From: Rhabditoides inermis
Taxonomy: Eukaryota > Nematoda > Chromadorea > Rhabditida > Rhabditidae
NCBI GenBank assembly: GCA_963966185.1
Contig: CAWZYM010000350.1
Span: 158,501 to 222,500 of the forward strand
Direction: 5' to 3'
DNA: 64,000 bases
Part shown: positions 43,283 through 54,858 of the stretch, in pieces
Layout of the letters: each line of letters opens with the position of its first letter
Position numbering within the stretch: position 1 is the stretch's first letter
Translations under genes and position numbers: made by a program
Notes under the pieces: generated by a model
What the model saw: only the letters and a program-made list of their open reading frames with translations
Databases searched by the model: none
What the model was told of the DNA's origin: nothing

Positions 43283-46200
43283 TTAGAAAGCGTTCCACAG
43301 CAAGTGCCATCCGGTCTTTTGGATGAGACCGTCCGACATGAACCTAAACCGACTCGATCGATTTCCGAAATCACATCACCCCAACCGACCTGAGAGTGAG
43401 GTCGTTGGTGGCGGTGACCAGGTTGACGGGCAGGTTGGTCAGCGCACCAGAGTAGCTGGAAAAATGGTTTGACTACGGGTGTGTCTCGTGCAGAAATGTT
43501 GCAAAGCGAAACGGGAGAGCCGCTCGAAAAGCAGCAGTGGAATACGGAGCAGACAGGAAATTACGTAGACATAGTTCATGGCAACTTTGACTCAAAAACT
43601 CGAGTAAACAACCCACTTTCCGATCAGGTTGGTGGCATTCGCGGCGATCTTGGGTCCGTCGTAGATCTCCAGATAGTCGTACTTGGTCTCCGTGAGGAAC
43701 ACATCGATGGTGGCGTTGATCTATGGTTATTTTATCTTTGATCTTCTAGTCAACTATTGTAACGTGACTGTATGACTGTTTAGTCTATACGCGATGGAGC
43801 AGATGTCGTTAGGAAATCGTTGACCCAATCTGAGGGAAATCTTCACCTTTACCTTTTAACTACGTAATATGTGACTACACTGTAGTCCTGTGTCCAATTG
43901 TACCTGAAATCCACTGGGTCCCTGCACGTAGTACATCTGCTGTGTGTACGGTAGGTACAGGCTGGGGTAGTTCGGGGAGGTGAGCTCGCCGCGCGTGCCA
44001 TTCTGGTACACGGGCTTGGAGACCGGCCTGGATGTGAGAGTTTTGCATTATGGAGTACCGGAATACCACATAAGTTTTGGAATACTTGAAACTTGGAACA
44101 TTTCAATTGCTTCAATTTTTTTCAATGAACAGTGTATCGCCCTCACTTTGCCTTCCAAGTGGCGTGCCATCCGCGGTAGGTGATGGCGTAGTCGGTGCTG
44201 AAGAAGATGCGCAGCGAGTTTGTGTTGGACTCGAACGACGTCTCCCAGTCCCAGTCCGACTCAATACTGAAACCACTTTTTTGTTGACTTGACTGCTTGC
44301 ACGGCGGATTATCCGCGGAACGCACAACAGGAAAGTTCTCAGGGGCGGATTGGCGCGATTGGCGCGCAGGCGAATATGACACGTTTCGACCAATGAGCAG
44401 GCCAGTAAGGCTTTCCATTCATTCACATATCCATCTACTGGCGGCAGTGCGCGCGACAGAGCCCCCCTGATAATTGTAATTCCGAATACTGATAACAGTC
44501 GTGATAGTCGTGTATAGTCTTAACCACTCAACACCACGCCTATTTCTCTCTCACTGATACCATCTTCATCAGTCTATGCGGATAACACAAACTCACCCTC
44601 CCAGATATTTGTTCGTGTTGCCATCATAAAGGGTGATCGTGTCATAGTAGCGCTCAATATCGATCACATCGAAGTCAATCGTGATGTACGTGCCGTTCGC
44701 ACCTGAATTTACTCTTTCTTTCTGTCAGCACACGGTTCGGATAGTTGCACAGTGGACAGTGGCGCTCGCACTGACCGCTCCGCAAGCACGCGACGCGCCA
44801 GCTCCACTGCGAATTACCAGCAAGCGCTAGTGCGCGATGATTTCTTCACTGAAATCGCTATGCGCCCATTCACTCGCAAAGCGGCCTGTGCGCGCGCCGC
44901 TCTCTCTGTGGGGCGCGCTGTGCTATCCGGGCCGTGCAGCAGAGGGAAGAGGGAAAGAGAGAGAAGGGAGAGAGACAGAAAGACAGAGAAAAGAAGAGCG
45001 ACACACCAGTGATATAGTAGTTACACGCCATGTTGTTGTAGTAGTTGTTGGGGTAGTTGGGACTCGTGATGATACCAGATGTCCCGGTTCTGTTCTGCGC
45101 GCCACATCTGCAATACCGCTGTCGTCGTCTTTGTCGCTCCAAGTCGCAAGCATAGGTTTCGTCGCTTCTCTCTATTTCTCTCTTCAGACAGCCAGAGAAG
45201 TGAAAAGAGTTAAAGAGAAGAGAGCGCGCGGGCCGCGTCGCGTGTCCAACATCCGCGCGTCGCGGTTGGGCGCATGGCCAAGAGCCAACTCACGTGGCCA
45301 TCTTCTGCTGGCACACGAAGGGCTGTGGCTGCTCGCAGGGCAGCGAGACGAATCCGGCCGGGCCGGAGGTGGTGTTGAGGCTGCGAATCGCGCCGCAGCC
45401 GGTGCCGTTGGTGAACGACTTGGGCTCATCTAGAAAGAGATGGTGCGAATGGATTTCCAATCCCGCATCACACGCCCGACTTGTAACTATCTTACGTTGT
45501 TGAGTGATTATGCACGTGTTATGATCCTGTTTGCGGTGTCTGTAAAATGAGGACGGTTGGACTCACTGGCGATCCACTTGTTGTAGTAGTAGCTGCTGCC
45601 GCTCACCCACTTCCAGTACCCGTACAGACTGTACGTGCCACTGCGATACAGCCCCAGCCACGTGAGGTACGGGGTGTTGCCGGTCTGCGCTGTAAAGTAG
45701 AGGTCAGGGTCCGACTTTCGCTCGGCAAAAGGTCCTTGCAACGCGCTCCCGCTCTCATGAAGATCCTCAGAAAGTGCATTTTTGTATCATAAGAATACAT
45801 AATCGAATCTCTTCATGTGAAAGACTCATTGGCTTTTTTTCGTTTAACGTGTACTGTTTGATACAAACATGGCGCTTTCTGAGGATGCTCTTTGACCAGC
45901 TGGTCTCTGCTAAAATAGTTATCTCACCGGCGACCGCGTTGAACTGGACAGCGGTGGTGATAGACGGAAGGTCTCCGCCGTTCTTCAGACAGTAGCTCCT
46001 CGCATCCTGCCACGAGAGCAGCGGCCGCGCCGTCAAAGACGACGACGGCTGGAATTTATACGCTCACTCAACAGCACATTGAATTGCAATAATGTGAAAG
46101 AGACGCTAACAAGATACAACGGAAAGTCGTGAGAAGCACCGTCTCCGGGTCTGAGGAGAGATACTGAATGCTCACGTTTTTTAGTCCGCCGGGTTTGATA

Positions 46201-46693
46201 CACTGAGGAATGAGGAATGAGATGTGTACAGTCGCGCACTCACCAGATAGCAGAGGCTGGTCGTGTTGTCGAGCACCCACTTGGCGGGGCTAGATGGGCA
46301 CGGCGGCACGCCGGCCAGGGCTGCAAAACAAATCGTTCGCTCAGAACCGCTCTTTTTCTTTCCTTTGTAAAAGGCTGGAAAGGAGAATGTTTTTTTGCGT
46401 AGCTGAACTTAGAATTCATCCGTCAAAATCGTTTGATTGAAATATTTTCTGGAAGAAGAAAGTTTAATTGCAGTTCTGCTTCAGTCCCCCCTGTCATTAG
46501 CGCAAACTATCTGCTAGGTGGCGACTTTAAAACATTATTAATATCTTCTTTTTGCTGTACATGCCGCATATCAACAGCAAGCCACAACTCTCTTCACTCA
46601 ACTCAATACCCACTAATGTTTATAGCCCTTTTTTGGTATGGTCTCTCTCCACTTACCATTTCCTATTAGAGCGGCGAGTGCAAGTAGACGCAT
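43283..46693 (-). CDS. Secreted C-type lectin with two CUB domains
   Basis: Twelve exons (46657-46693, 46244-46320, 45928-46048, 45567-45689, 45294-45429, 45007-45107, 44597-44702, 44147-44266, 43904-44027, 43617-43720, 43390-43455, 43283-43343) give 391 aa with no phase break. The N-terminus MRLLALAALIGN is a signal peptide. The C-type lectin domain follows: CP...KWVLDN...CYL, LLSWQDARSYCLKNGGDLPS, TWLGLYRSG, and PCEQPQPFVCQ at the end. CUB 1 starts CGAQNRTGTSGIITSPNYPN and ends YRGWHATW; CUB 2 runs from GELTSPNYPSLYLPY to the terminal GWHLLWNAF. Nematode CTLD-CUB proteins of this type are secreted by gut or glands and are often infection-responsive; that role here is inference. Ligand residues (EPN/QPD) are not preserved, so sugar binding is uncertain. 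Confidence 0.92.
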
Positions 46694-47222
46694 GTTGGAA
46701 GGGTGTGGCAGTCTCCGGAGATATTGCACCACACTACTTATCTCGGGATATGCCCGGTAGCTCGGACGAGAGATCGTAAAATGTTCGGCACTTATCAGGC
46801 AGATAAACAGTGAGAGTGGTGGAAACAATTGGAAACGATAAGTCACGCGGCTTTTTTGTATACAAGGGACAATGTAATAATACAATTTAAGAATACGTTT
46901 CACAGTTTTTAGTGGCTCATTGCGAAAAATCACTAATAACATTTTGCAGATCTTCCGAAGACAATAACCTTATTGTATTGCTATTGTGATCGGTCGCGCC
47001 TGCTATTTATATAAAAAATCTATTTATCTATTTATATATACTTTTTCTATATATTTATATAAATATATATTTATATAAATCTATTTATATATTTATATAA
47101 ATTTATATATAAATATTACGTCTGCTATTTATATAAGCGAGCTGTATTTGCGGACGGGTGAATAGGCTGTCTTTCTGTATATTAATATTCCTCTATTTCA
47201 TGCTATTGTCTTGTCTTTGCAG
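46694..47222. other. Spacer with AT-rich TATATTTATATAAA repeats
   Basis: Upstream of the lectin gene. From 47005 to 47110 a short TATATAAATTTATATA-like motif is repeated. The first exon of the next plus-strand gene was not found here. Confidence 0.4.
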
Positions 47223-48760
47223 GAGTGGCGAACGGGCGCGCGTTCGGCTCCCCTCCGCTACCTCCGCATTTGCTTCAGCGTGAGTCGACAAGTTGTGTTT
47301 TGAATTAAAAAAAGAGTATCGCATTTATCGCAGTGAAATTTCCAAAAGCTGATTGAAAAAAACACAAAGCTGTGTTCGTGAATAGAAAATGAAAATGATT
47401 TTTTTTCAAATCTGTTTTGCAGTCGTTCATGATCGAGGAACGTCTGCGGCTGTACAAGATGAGCAGGGAAGATCATGAAGAGAAGGTGGGGAGGGGGGGG
47501 GGAGAGAGAGAGAGAGAGAGGGGGGGGGGAGAGGGAGAGAGAGGGAGAGAGAGGGGGGAGAGAGGAGGGGGAGAGGGAGAGAGAGGTAGAGAGAGAGGGG
47601 AGAGAGGAGGGGGAGAGAGAGAGGGAGAGAGAGGGGGAGATGGGGGGGAGAGGGAGAGAGAGAGGAGGGGGAGAGATGAGGGGTAGAGGGAGAGGGAGAG
47701 GGAGCGAGAGATAGAGGAGAGAGAATTGATAGAGAGAGAGGGAGAGAGAGGGAGAGAGAGAGAGGGAGGGAGAGGGAGGGAGGGAGAGGGAGAGAGAATG
47801 GGGAGAGGGAGAGAGAGGGGGAGAGAGGGAGAGAGAGGGGGGAGATGAGGGGGAGAGGGAGAGAGAGAGGAGGGAAAGAGATGAGGGGGAGAGGGAGAGG
47901 GAGCGAGAGATAGAGAGGAGAGAGAATAGATAGAGAGAGAGGGAGAGAGAGGGAGAGAGAGAAAGGGAGGGAGAGGGAGGGAGGGAGAGGGAGAGAGAAT
48001 GGGGAGAGGGAGAGAGAGGGGGAGAGAGGGAGAGAGAGGGGGGAGATGAGGGGGAGAGGGAGAGAGAGAGGAGGGAAAGAGATGAGGGGGAGAGGGGGAG
48101 GGAGCGAGAGATAGAGAGGAGAGAGAATAGATAGAGAGAGAGGGAGAGAGAGGGAGAGAGAGAGAGGGAGGGAGAGGGAGGGAGGGAGAGGGAGAGAGAA
48201 TGGGGAGAGGGAGAGAGAGGGGAGAGAGGGAGAGAGAGGGGGGAGATGAGGGGGAGAGGGAGAGAGAGAGGAGGGAAAGAGATGAGGGGGAGAGGGGGAG
48301 GGAGCGAGAGATAGAGAGGAGAGAGAATAGATAGAGAGAGAGAGGGAGGGAGGGAGAGAGAGAGAGAGAGAGAGGGAGAGAGCGGGAGAGAGAGACTTCA
48401 GATCCGCGCTGTTCTCTACGACACAGCTCCGGGCTTCGAGTGCAAGGACACTTATTATGAGTGAGTTTTTTGTTATTTTTTACTTGTGTGTTCCAATTTC
48501 TGCTGTGATAAAATCGATAAATATTGTGAACCAATTCAATTTTTCAACTGCTTAATGATTCGTTAATGATTCGCGAAGATTTTCAATCTAGTCATCTAGC
48601 TGTTAAAACATGAATGATTTTCATTGATTATGCCATCTTGCCGTTGGATCAAGAAAAGTTTCTCGAAAGTGATGATTGCAGGGTGTGTAACCCGGCTGGC
48701 GAGCGTCTCTACGTGTCCGTCAAGGCCGGTCGCGTCATCGCGCAGGATAGGGCGTTCTGA
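47223..48760 (+). CDS. Uncharacterised protein, 5' partial
   Basis: Four exons in phase (47223-47279, 47423-47485, 48402-48460, 48682-48760) read EWRTGARSAPLRYLRICFS, SFMIEERLRLYKMSREDHEE, IRAVLYDTAPGFECKDTYYE and VCNPAGERLYVSVKAGRVIA, ending in TGA. About 86 residues are covered. The family is not recognised. The upstream exon is unknown; see the possible exon at 42972-43158. The third intron is a 916-bp purine tract with a roughly 200-bp higher-order repeat. Confidence 0.5.
47486..48401. repeat. Purine-tract intron with about 200-bp higher-order repeat
   Basis: GA/GGGA-rich sequence fills the intron. Landmarks AATGGGGAGAGG (47797, 47998, 48199) and AATAGATAGAGAG (47929, 48128, 48329) recur every 200-201 bp, so the tract expanded by duplication of a 200-bp unit. 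Confidence 0.8.
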
Positions 48761-49454
48761 GATTCTCAGCTCATCTCATTCGACGCCCAATATGAAACAG
48801 ACGTTCCTCGTCACTTCTTTCGTCCACTTTATCTGTTTTCTCAGTTACGACAGCCTGACATTGCTAGTGTATTTGGTTTTTGAGCAGTTGGATCGCAATC
48901 CATGTGTATCTTCTCTCTCATCCACCCATTCTTACTACTTGCCTTACTACACCTTACTCATGAGTGAGCAATATCTAGCAATGTCTATCCGCCTCTATAA
49001 ATGGCCTGACGTGAGACACATTTCTCTCGCGGGCTCGTCTACCCTGTCTCCTCACTTGTTCACCCGCTTTTACCATTTGCCTCAGCGTTTGGCTTACACT
49101 AGTGTAGTCTGACTGCTACTATCAGTGGTTCTTGTTTTCTTTCACTTTTTTGTTAGACTACTTTTACATGTTAGCAGATTTTGTTTTGTTATGTTTTGTT
49201 ATGTTTGCTCTCAATATATCGTGCATATTTTTGAAGACTTGTAAGATTTTATGCGGTAAATTTTTGTATCCGATTTTGGCCTTGGTTTATGTACAAACGG
49301 TAACATGTGTTATTGCAAATTGTGAGCACAGTAATACAATAAGTTAGACTTGGATCACGAGAGCTAAATTTTTCAAATCGCCCGTATGCAACAGTGTGTA
49401 ACGTAGTGGTAGAAGTTGACAGCAATGGATGGATGAAATAATACGTTCAATAAG
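48761..49454. other. Convergent intergenic spacer
   Basis: Unique AT-rich sequence between two convergent genes; no exon is supported. Confidence 0.5.
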
Positions 49455-51119
49455 TTAGATAGTGGTCCACATCAAGTGCCAGCTGGACTTCTGAACAGAT
49501 CCGTTTGACGTGAACCTGTAAAGGAACTTTGAAATTATTGGTATGTGTGGCTTTTTAAACGTCAGGGAACAGTTAGCTTCACCATCCCGCGCGTACACCA
49601 CCGCTTTTTTTGAAAATTGTTCGCGCTCGAAGCGGATGACCTATTTTTTCTTCCTAAATGTTCTCGAATATCTCGAATGTACTTCTTTGGCGCCCATTTG
49701 CTATACAAAAAAATCGTCAAAATGTTTTCAAGTCAGTCAGCATCAGCAGACTATTTTAAGTGTACTGTTACTACTATTTGATAATAATAATAATAAGTTT
49801 ATTACCGTGTACATTTGGAAAAACAGTTCAATACAGCAAAATGAGCAACGACATACGAAATGAAAAAAGTGTAAAATGATACAGAAAGCATCGAATGTTG
49901 ACTACAGTCTACGAATCTTTAACCACCTACAGCCTCGTACTCGTACCTGAGAGTGAGGTGGTTGCTGGTAGTGACGAGACTCATCGGCAGGACGGGCAGC
50001 GCGCCGGAGTAGCTGGAAACAACCAGGACAATCGATGGAGTAATCGAAAATAGATGATGATTATTAACACGATATCGACAGTTGAACATGGTAAGTAAAG
50101 TTCTATTCTTGAAATAAGTGGAGCACAAAACAGGGTAAGACGATGGTTACATGGTTACAGCTTCGAGTGAGGCCATCATAGCCGATCGTTTCACCCACTT
50201 CCCGACTAGGCTGTCCGCGTTGATCTCGCGTCCGTCGTAGACTTCGAGATAGTCGCGCCCCGCATACGTCGAGAACGCGTCGATCGTGACGTTGATCTAA
50301 CACGCGACTTCATTCAATGTTTGCCAAGTCAGATCTAGCAAAGTGAGCTCTGTCAGCTCATTTCGAATTATCATAGGGCAGCTAGGGGAGAAGCTAGGGA
50401 ATAAGGTATAAGGGGGGGAGTGATCTGGCAATTAGGAAATGACACCAGACACCATGACACCAGACACCAGACACCATGACACCACGACCCTCTGGTGTCG
50501 ACACCACGACACGGTGTCGACACCACGAAAACACGACACCACGACACCACTTTACAAAACTAAAATTTCTGCATCTTTTTCAGTTATATAGGCGAGAGGT
50601 CGTAGTGCAGTAGTGTTTTGTGATGTGGTGTCGTGGTGTCTCGGTATCGACACCGTGGTGTCGTGGTGTCGACACCATGGTGTCGTGGTGTCGACACCAT
50701 GGTGTCGTGGTGTCGTGGTGTCTGGTGTCTGGTGTCTGGTGTCGTGGTGTCTGGTGTCATTTCCTAATTACCAGTGATCTAGAGGATAGTGACGCCGCGA
50801 TGTATCACCTGCAACCCGCTCGCCACCTGCACATGGTACACCTCTTGTGCCTCGGTGGGATAGTCTCCGTGTTGGTGGGACGAGGAGAGCTCGCCGCGTG
50901 TGGGCAGGGAAGGGACGGCAGGGACAGGTGGCAAGGCACACGCGACTGGAACAATTGCATTCGGTGTAGGTATATGGTCACTGGTCATATCATCAGAGTA
51001 ATCACAGTGTTCAAAGTGAGCTATATGGTATGCAACCAACAGAATGGTCAAACTCTGGATGTTCTTCACTCACCGGTAGCCAACAGAGTAAGTCGAGCGG
51101 CGAGTGCGTCAAAGTGCAT
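49455..51119 (-). CDS. Secreted single-CUB protein, 135 aa
   Basis: Five exons (51074-51119, 50809-50945, 50199-50296, 49947-50012, 49455-49515) join in frame. The N-terminus MHFDALAARLTLLATGVACA resembles a signal peptide, although an Asp at position 4 weakens it. The rest is one CUB domain: TRGELSSSHQHGDYPTEAQE, INVTIDAFSTYAGRDYLEVY, NYSGALPVLPMSL and a final SWHLMW. Exons 3-5 have the same borders and phases as the last three exons of the lectin gene at 43283-46693, so it is a paralogue that has only its signal exon and second CUB. A hAT-like MITE sits in intron 2. Cysteines are almost absent from the CUB, as in CUB 2 of the paralogue. Expression from this reduced form is plausible but unproven. 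Confidence 0.8.
50427..50772. mobile_element. hAT-like MITE with internal GGTGTC foldback repeats
   Basis: The termini GGCAATTAGGAAATGACACC and (reverse-complement right end) GGTAATTAGGAAATGACACC are inverted repeats. AGTGATCT lies directly outside on both sides (50419-50426 and 50773-50780), an 8-bp duplication typical of hAT elements. The interior is made of GACACCAGACACC and GGTGTCGTGGTGTCGACACC units that can fold on themselves. It carries no gene. Confidence 0.85.
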
Positions 51120-51698
51120 GTCGCGGTGCGGCGCCCGAGTGATCTCGACAAGACTCAAACAGAGAAGAGAATAGGTCATTTATGAAATCACACCGGCCAC
51201 TTTAACACCGCGAAAAAACAAATGAGATCGCGGTCAGACTGACCAAACTCGATACAGCAATCATCACGTAGCCTATCAAACTTTTCGACAGCCTCGCTTT
51301 CTCAGGTAGTAAGAGTGCTGGCAACTCTATATAAGGTGGAATAGGTGCAATGAAAGTACGAAATAAATTGAACGCTTTCTGTCGTGCATTCTGTCTATGG
51401 CGCTATGCTGGCAACTGATAGCTGATAGCATACGCACTTCCGAAAGGCAGTGTTCCGTTATCGTGATTCGTGAATCGAGAATGATAAGATCAAAATGATA
51501 ACGAATAGAGTAGTTTCGATGAATGACGGTTTTGACCACATTGGTGCTTGGATGAGCGAAGATATTTATATATATATCATGTACCTGTTCAGGCATGTCG
51601 TGTGACGGCGTCCTTTTCACCTGATAAACATCAATCAATCAATTGTTTTTTTCCGGAATCGTTATATCTGAAAATGACAACACGATCATAATCACATA

Positions 51699-52076
51699 TT
51701 CTCTTTCGAAAAGTACACGAGTAAAGAGGAGTGGTTTGTTTTGATCTAATTCAACAAAAGCACATGCATAAAATCTCTTCGCAGCTGACTAAAATTTCAA
51801 AACAAACCTGCTCTTTCGAACGATGTTTTAAAACTCTAATTGTTTTCTTGTTAGCATGTTGAGTTCAGGTATTCAGGATACTGTTAATCCCAACAAGTAA
51901 CTTGCAACAAAATGTATGACACGATTATAGTGCATACTATATTTTTCATCGATCAGAAAGAGCAGGTTTGTTTTGAAATTTTAGTCAGCTGCGAAGAGAT
52001 TTTATGCATGTGCTTTTGTTGAATTAGATCAAAACAAACCACTCCTCTTTACTCGTGTACTTTTCGAAAGAGAATG
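51699..52076. mobile_element. Foldback (inverted repeat) element
   Basis: About 120-bp inverted arms lie at 51699-51822 and 51953-52076 (outer ends ATTCTCTTTCGAAAAGTACA). They enclose about 130 bp of unrelated sequence. One arm is also present at 16191-16305, so it is dispersed. No target duplication is obvious and no gene is enclosed. Confidence 0.7.
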
Positions 52077-52231
52077 GATGTCCTTTTCTCAAATTTCGAA
52101 GAAATTGTTTTTCAGGTTGATGTGCCGAACATGTTATGTATACATATTCGAAACTTTAGAAAACGTATCCTGAATATGGAAACGCACTGCTTTGTCGAAT
52201 CGCTCGTGCGCCTGCCAATGCCAGTCTCTCA

Positions 52232-52510
52232 TTGACACGCGCTATTTCGCGTCTCTCTCTCTTACCCACTCACTCCGCTCCGCACACTCCCCTCCCCCCC
52301 ACAGTTTTCGCGCCAAAACTGGGGCGGTGGCCTGGACGGCGAGCCGACACGAGAGTGGGTGAACGAAGGGCGGGGCATGCGCTCAGCCAATCAGAGTGCG
52401 CACGCAAGAGAGCCGAGCGACCAATGAGCGCAAAGTGCAGTGGGCGGAGCTTACGTGATGCACACCGTCGTCGCCGCCGCCGCCGCCGCCGCCGTCGTAA
52501 ACACGTTTAG
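52232..52510. promoter_or_regulatory. GC-rich island with E2F, CCAAT and GC-box motifs
   Basis: A perfect E2F/DP palindrome TTTTCGCGCCAAAA (52305-52318) is followed by GGGCGGGG, GCCAATCAGAG and ACCAATGAGCG (two CCAAT boxes), GGGCGGAGC and a (CGC)n run near 52466-52495. The cluster resembles a cell-cycle promoter, but no start codon of a supported gene is within 1 kb downstream on either strand. It may drive an unannotated or non-coding transcript, or a distant 5' exon. Confidence 0.4.
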
Positions 52511-53093
52511 TGGCAAAGCGGGAGAGAGCAAGAGAGGGCGGTTTTTGGATGCCGCAACCGATATTGGTTTCACGAATCATACTCATAGGTCTTACAAAGT
52601 GATATTCTAACAAATAACGCACACTAATTAAGTATATTGTATTAGAATAGAGAAATCGTGTGTGCCTTGGGAGTGGCGTGTTGCGCGCGTCACAGCTCAA
52701 AACAAACGGGCGCCGCTGCGCGCCGCCCCTAATGATAAACATCGTACAAGTACTATTCGGAAATCCGCAAACGGTTTATGTACAATTGTACAATTGACAA
52801 AATCGAGCAGCACAATAAGCCAAATAATGATAGATCACTGTATCGAGAGAGCAAAAGAGACTAGATGGTGGTGGGAATGGTTATAATATCTTGGGAAGAA
52901 CAGAAGAATAGAGAGAGAGTCAGTAATGTGATATAGTTTCGAGAAATATTATGTCGTCATAAAGAAACATCGATCAAAAAGAGCGATAAAATGGCATTTC
53001 CATTCACCCAGTCGTCTACGCGATGCGAAAGGTACACGAACAAGTAGAATCGTGCGCGGTTGTCTGTCTGTGTTTAGGACGAGACAGGTGAGA

Positions 53094-53130
<37 letters not shown>

Positions 53131-53300
53131 GTGTGAACTCTACGCCGACTTCTTATGCAGTGCAAAAGACGTATTGGTCCGACAAGTCTTGTGGCTGTTC
53201 AATTTGCGACGAAACAATCGAGTCTACGCAGTGCAGTACAAAAAATGATTTGTCAGGGAAAGTGAAATTGTGTGACTGTATATTTGGTATTTCATTGAAT

Positions 53301-53408
53301 CTACGCAGTCTCCTCCTGCAACCTGCAGTGTCCGCCCGCTAGCTGTCGCACCTCCTGTCTGACTACGCGGATCACCGCGCCCGACCAGCACCTGAAACAG
53401 GGAAGGTG

Positions 53409-53454
<46 letters not shown>

Positions 53455-53706
53455 CACCAGAATCCCGCCATCGCCATGCTGCCAACAAGAGATAGCCACG
53501 CCTCGGGAGAAGAGTGGGTGAAGAGGGCGATGGAGCAGTGCACGATTGCGAGGGAGCTGAGAGGAGGGGTGAGAGAGGGAGAGAGAGAGAGAAAGAGAGA
53601 GAGAGAGGGGAGAGAGAGAGGGTGAGAGAGAGAGGGGGGAGAGAGGAGAGGAGAAAGAGAGAGAAAGAGAGAGAGAGGGAGGGAGGGAGGGAGGGAGGGA
53701 GGGAGG

Positions 53707-53738
<32 letters not shown>

Positions 53739-53886
53739 AAAAAGAGAGAAGAAGAAGGGAGAGAGAGGGGAGAGAGAGAGAGGGGGAGAGAGAAGAAGAA
53801 GGGACAGAGAGGAGGGAGAGAGAGGAGGGAGAGAGAGAGAGAGAGGAGAGAGAGAGGGTGAGAGAGAGAGGGGGGAGAGAGGAGAG

Positions 53887-53930
<44 letters not shown>

Positions 53931-54292
53931 GGAGAGAGAGGGAGGAGAGAGAGAGGGAGAGAGAGGGGGTGAGAGGGGAGAGAGAGAGACAAAGAGAGAG
54001 AGAGAGAGATGGGGGGGAGAGAGGAGAGAGAGAGGGAGAGGGAGGGAGGGAGGGAGGGAGGGAGGGAGGGAGGGAGGGAGGGAGGGAGGGAGGGAGGGAG
54101 GGAGGGAGGGAGGGAGGGAGGGAGGGAGGGAGGGAGGGAGGGAGGGAGGGAGGGAGGGAGGGAGGGAGGGAGGGAGGGAGGGAGGGAGGGAGGGAGGGAG
54201 GGAGGGAGGGAGGGAGGGGGAGAGAGAGAGAGAGAGAGGGAGAGAAAAGAGAGAGAGAAGAAGAAGGGAGAGAGAGGGGGGAGAGAGGAGAG

Positions 54293-54336
<44 letters not shown>

Positions 54337-54858
54337 GAGGAGAGAGAGAGAGGAGAGAGAGAGGGGAGAGAGATGTTCAGCTCACCTCAACGCCATGTAT
54401 ACATAGCTGACCACTAGGTAGGAAACGAGTAGAGATTCTTCGTTTCTAAAAAAGATCCCATATTTTCAATGTTCTGTGTCGTTTAACACAGAAAAACAAC
54501 AACAAAAACTCACTTTCGAATCGCCTGTACCAAACAGTGTGTGATGTAAAAGTTGACAGCAGTAATTGAGACAAGCGCAGCTGGAAAAAAGAATCTCTCT
54601 AACTCTCTCTACAAAATGCAAAAAACAAGTGGCATTGAATCAGGTTTGCAATTCCGAATAAACAACTTCAAAGCTTGTTTGCGACTAGGAAGACCCCGTA
54701 TCCAACCGGCTGGAAAAAAGCGCACCTGTGAACCCTACATTGGGCCAGTACTCATGCTGTTGATAGTCCCACAGGGCGGGAGCTAACACGGCAGCGGACA
54801 GAGACAGCGAGGCGAATAGAGACACAACGGGGAAGATCGGGTGCCGCGTGGAGAACAT
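53301..54858 (-). CDS. Small multi-pass membrane protein, 116 aa
   Basis: Four exons (54726-54858, 54386-54413, 53458-53556, 53301-53391) join in phase. Hydrophobic stretches are residues about 8-28 (FPVVSLFASLSLSAAVLAPA, an anchor or signal peptide), about 46-65 (VVSYVYMALSSLAIVHCSIA) and about 76-97 (LSLVGSMAMAGFWCWSGAVI). The tail is polar (RQEVRQLAGGHC...ETA, stop TAG). I do not recognise the family. The intron between exons 2 and 3 is an 829-bp purine tract in plus-strand reading. On the opposite strand a Cys-rich frame overlaps exons 3-4 and also splices plausibly; the minus model is preferred because all three joins agree and the hydropathy is regular. Confidence 0.6.
53577..54375. repeat. 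GA/GAGG microsatellite, including (GGGA)n of about 45 units
   Basis: Mixed GA and GGGA sequence fills the intron; 54040-54216 is a nearly pure (GGGA)n array. It produces long Arg-Glu and Gly-Arg frames that are not genes. Confidence 0.95.

Larger units (their letters stand above)
51120..53300. other. Intergenic region, 2.2 kb
   Basis: It holds the foldback element, the GC-rich island and, at 53091-53126, a (GA)n tract. No other supported exon is seen. Confidence 0.5.

Noticed and set aside
47473..48534. 353-codon Ser/Leu/Pro frame
   Set aside because: Reverse translation of the GA-rich intron; stops are absent only because the repeat lacks them.
52232..52510. Arg-rich 92-codon plus-strand frame
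   Set aside because: Its Arg run is a (CGC)n repeat and the rest reads through promoter-like motifs.
53514..54410. Arg-Glu and Gly-Arg-rich frames
   Set aside because: Products of the (GGGA)n/(GA)n tract within an intron.
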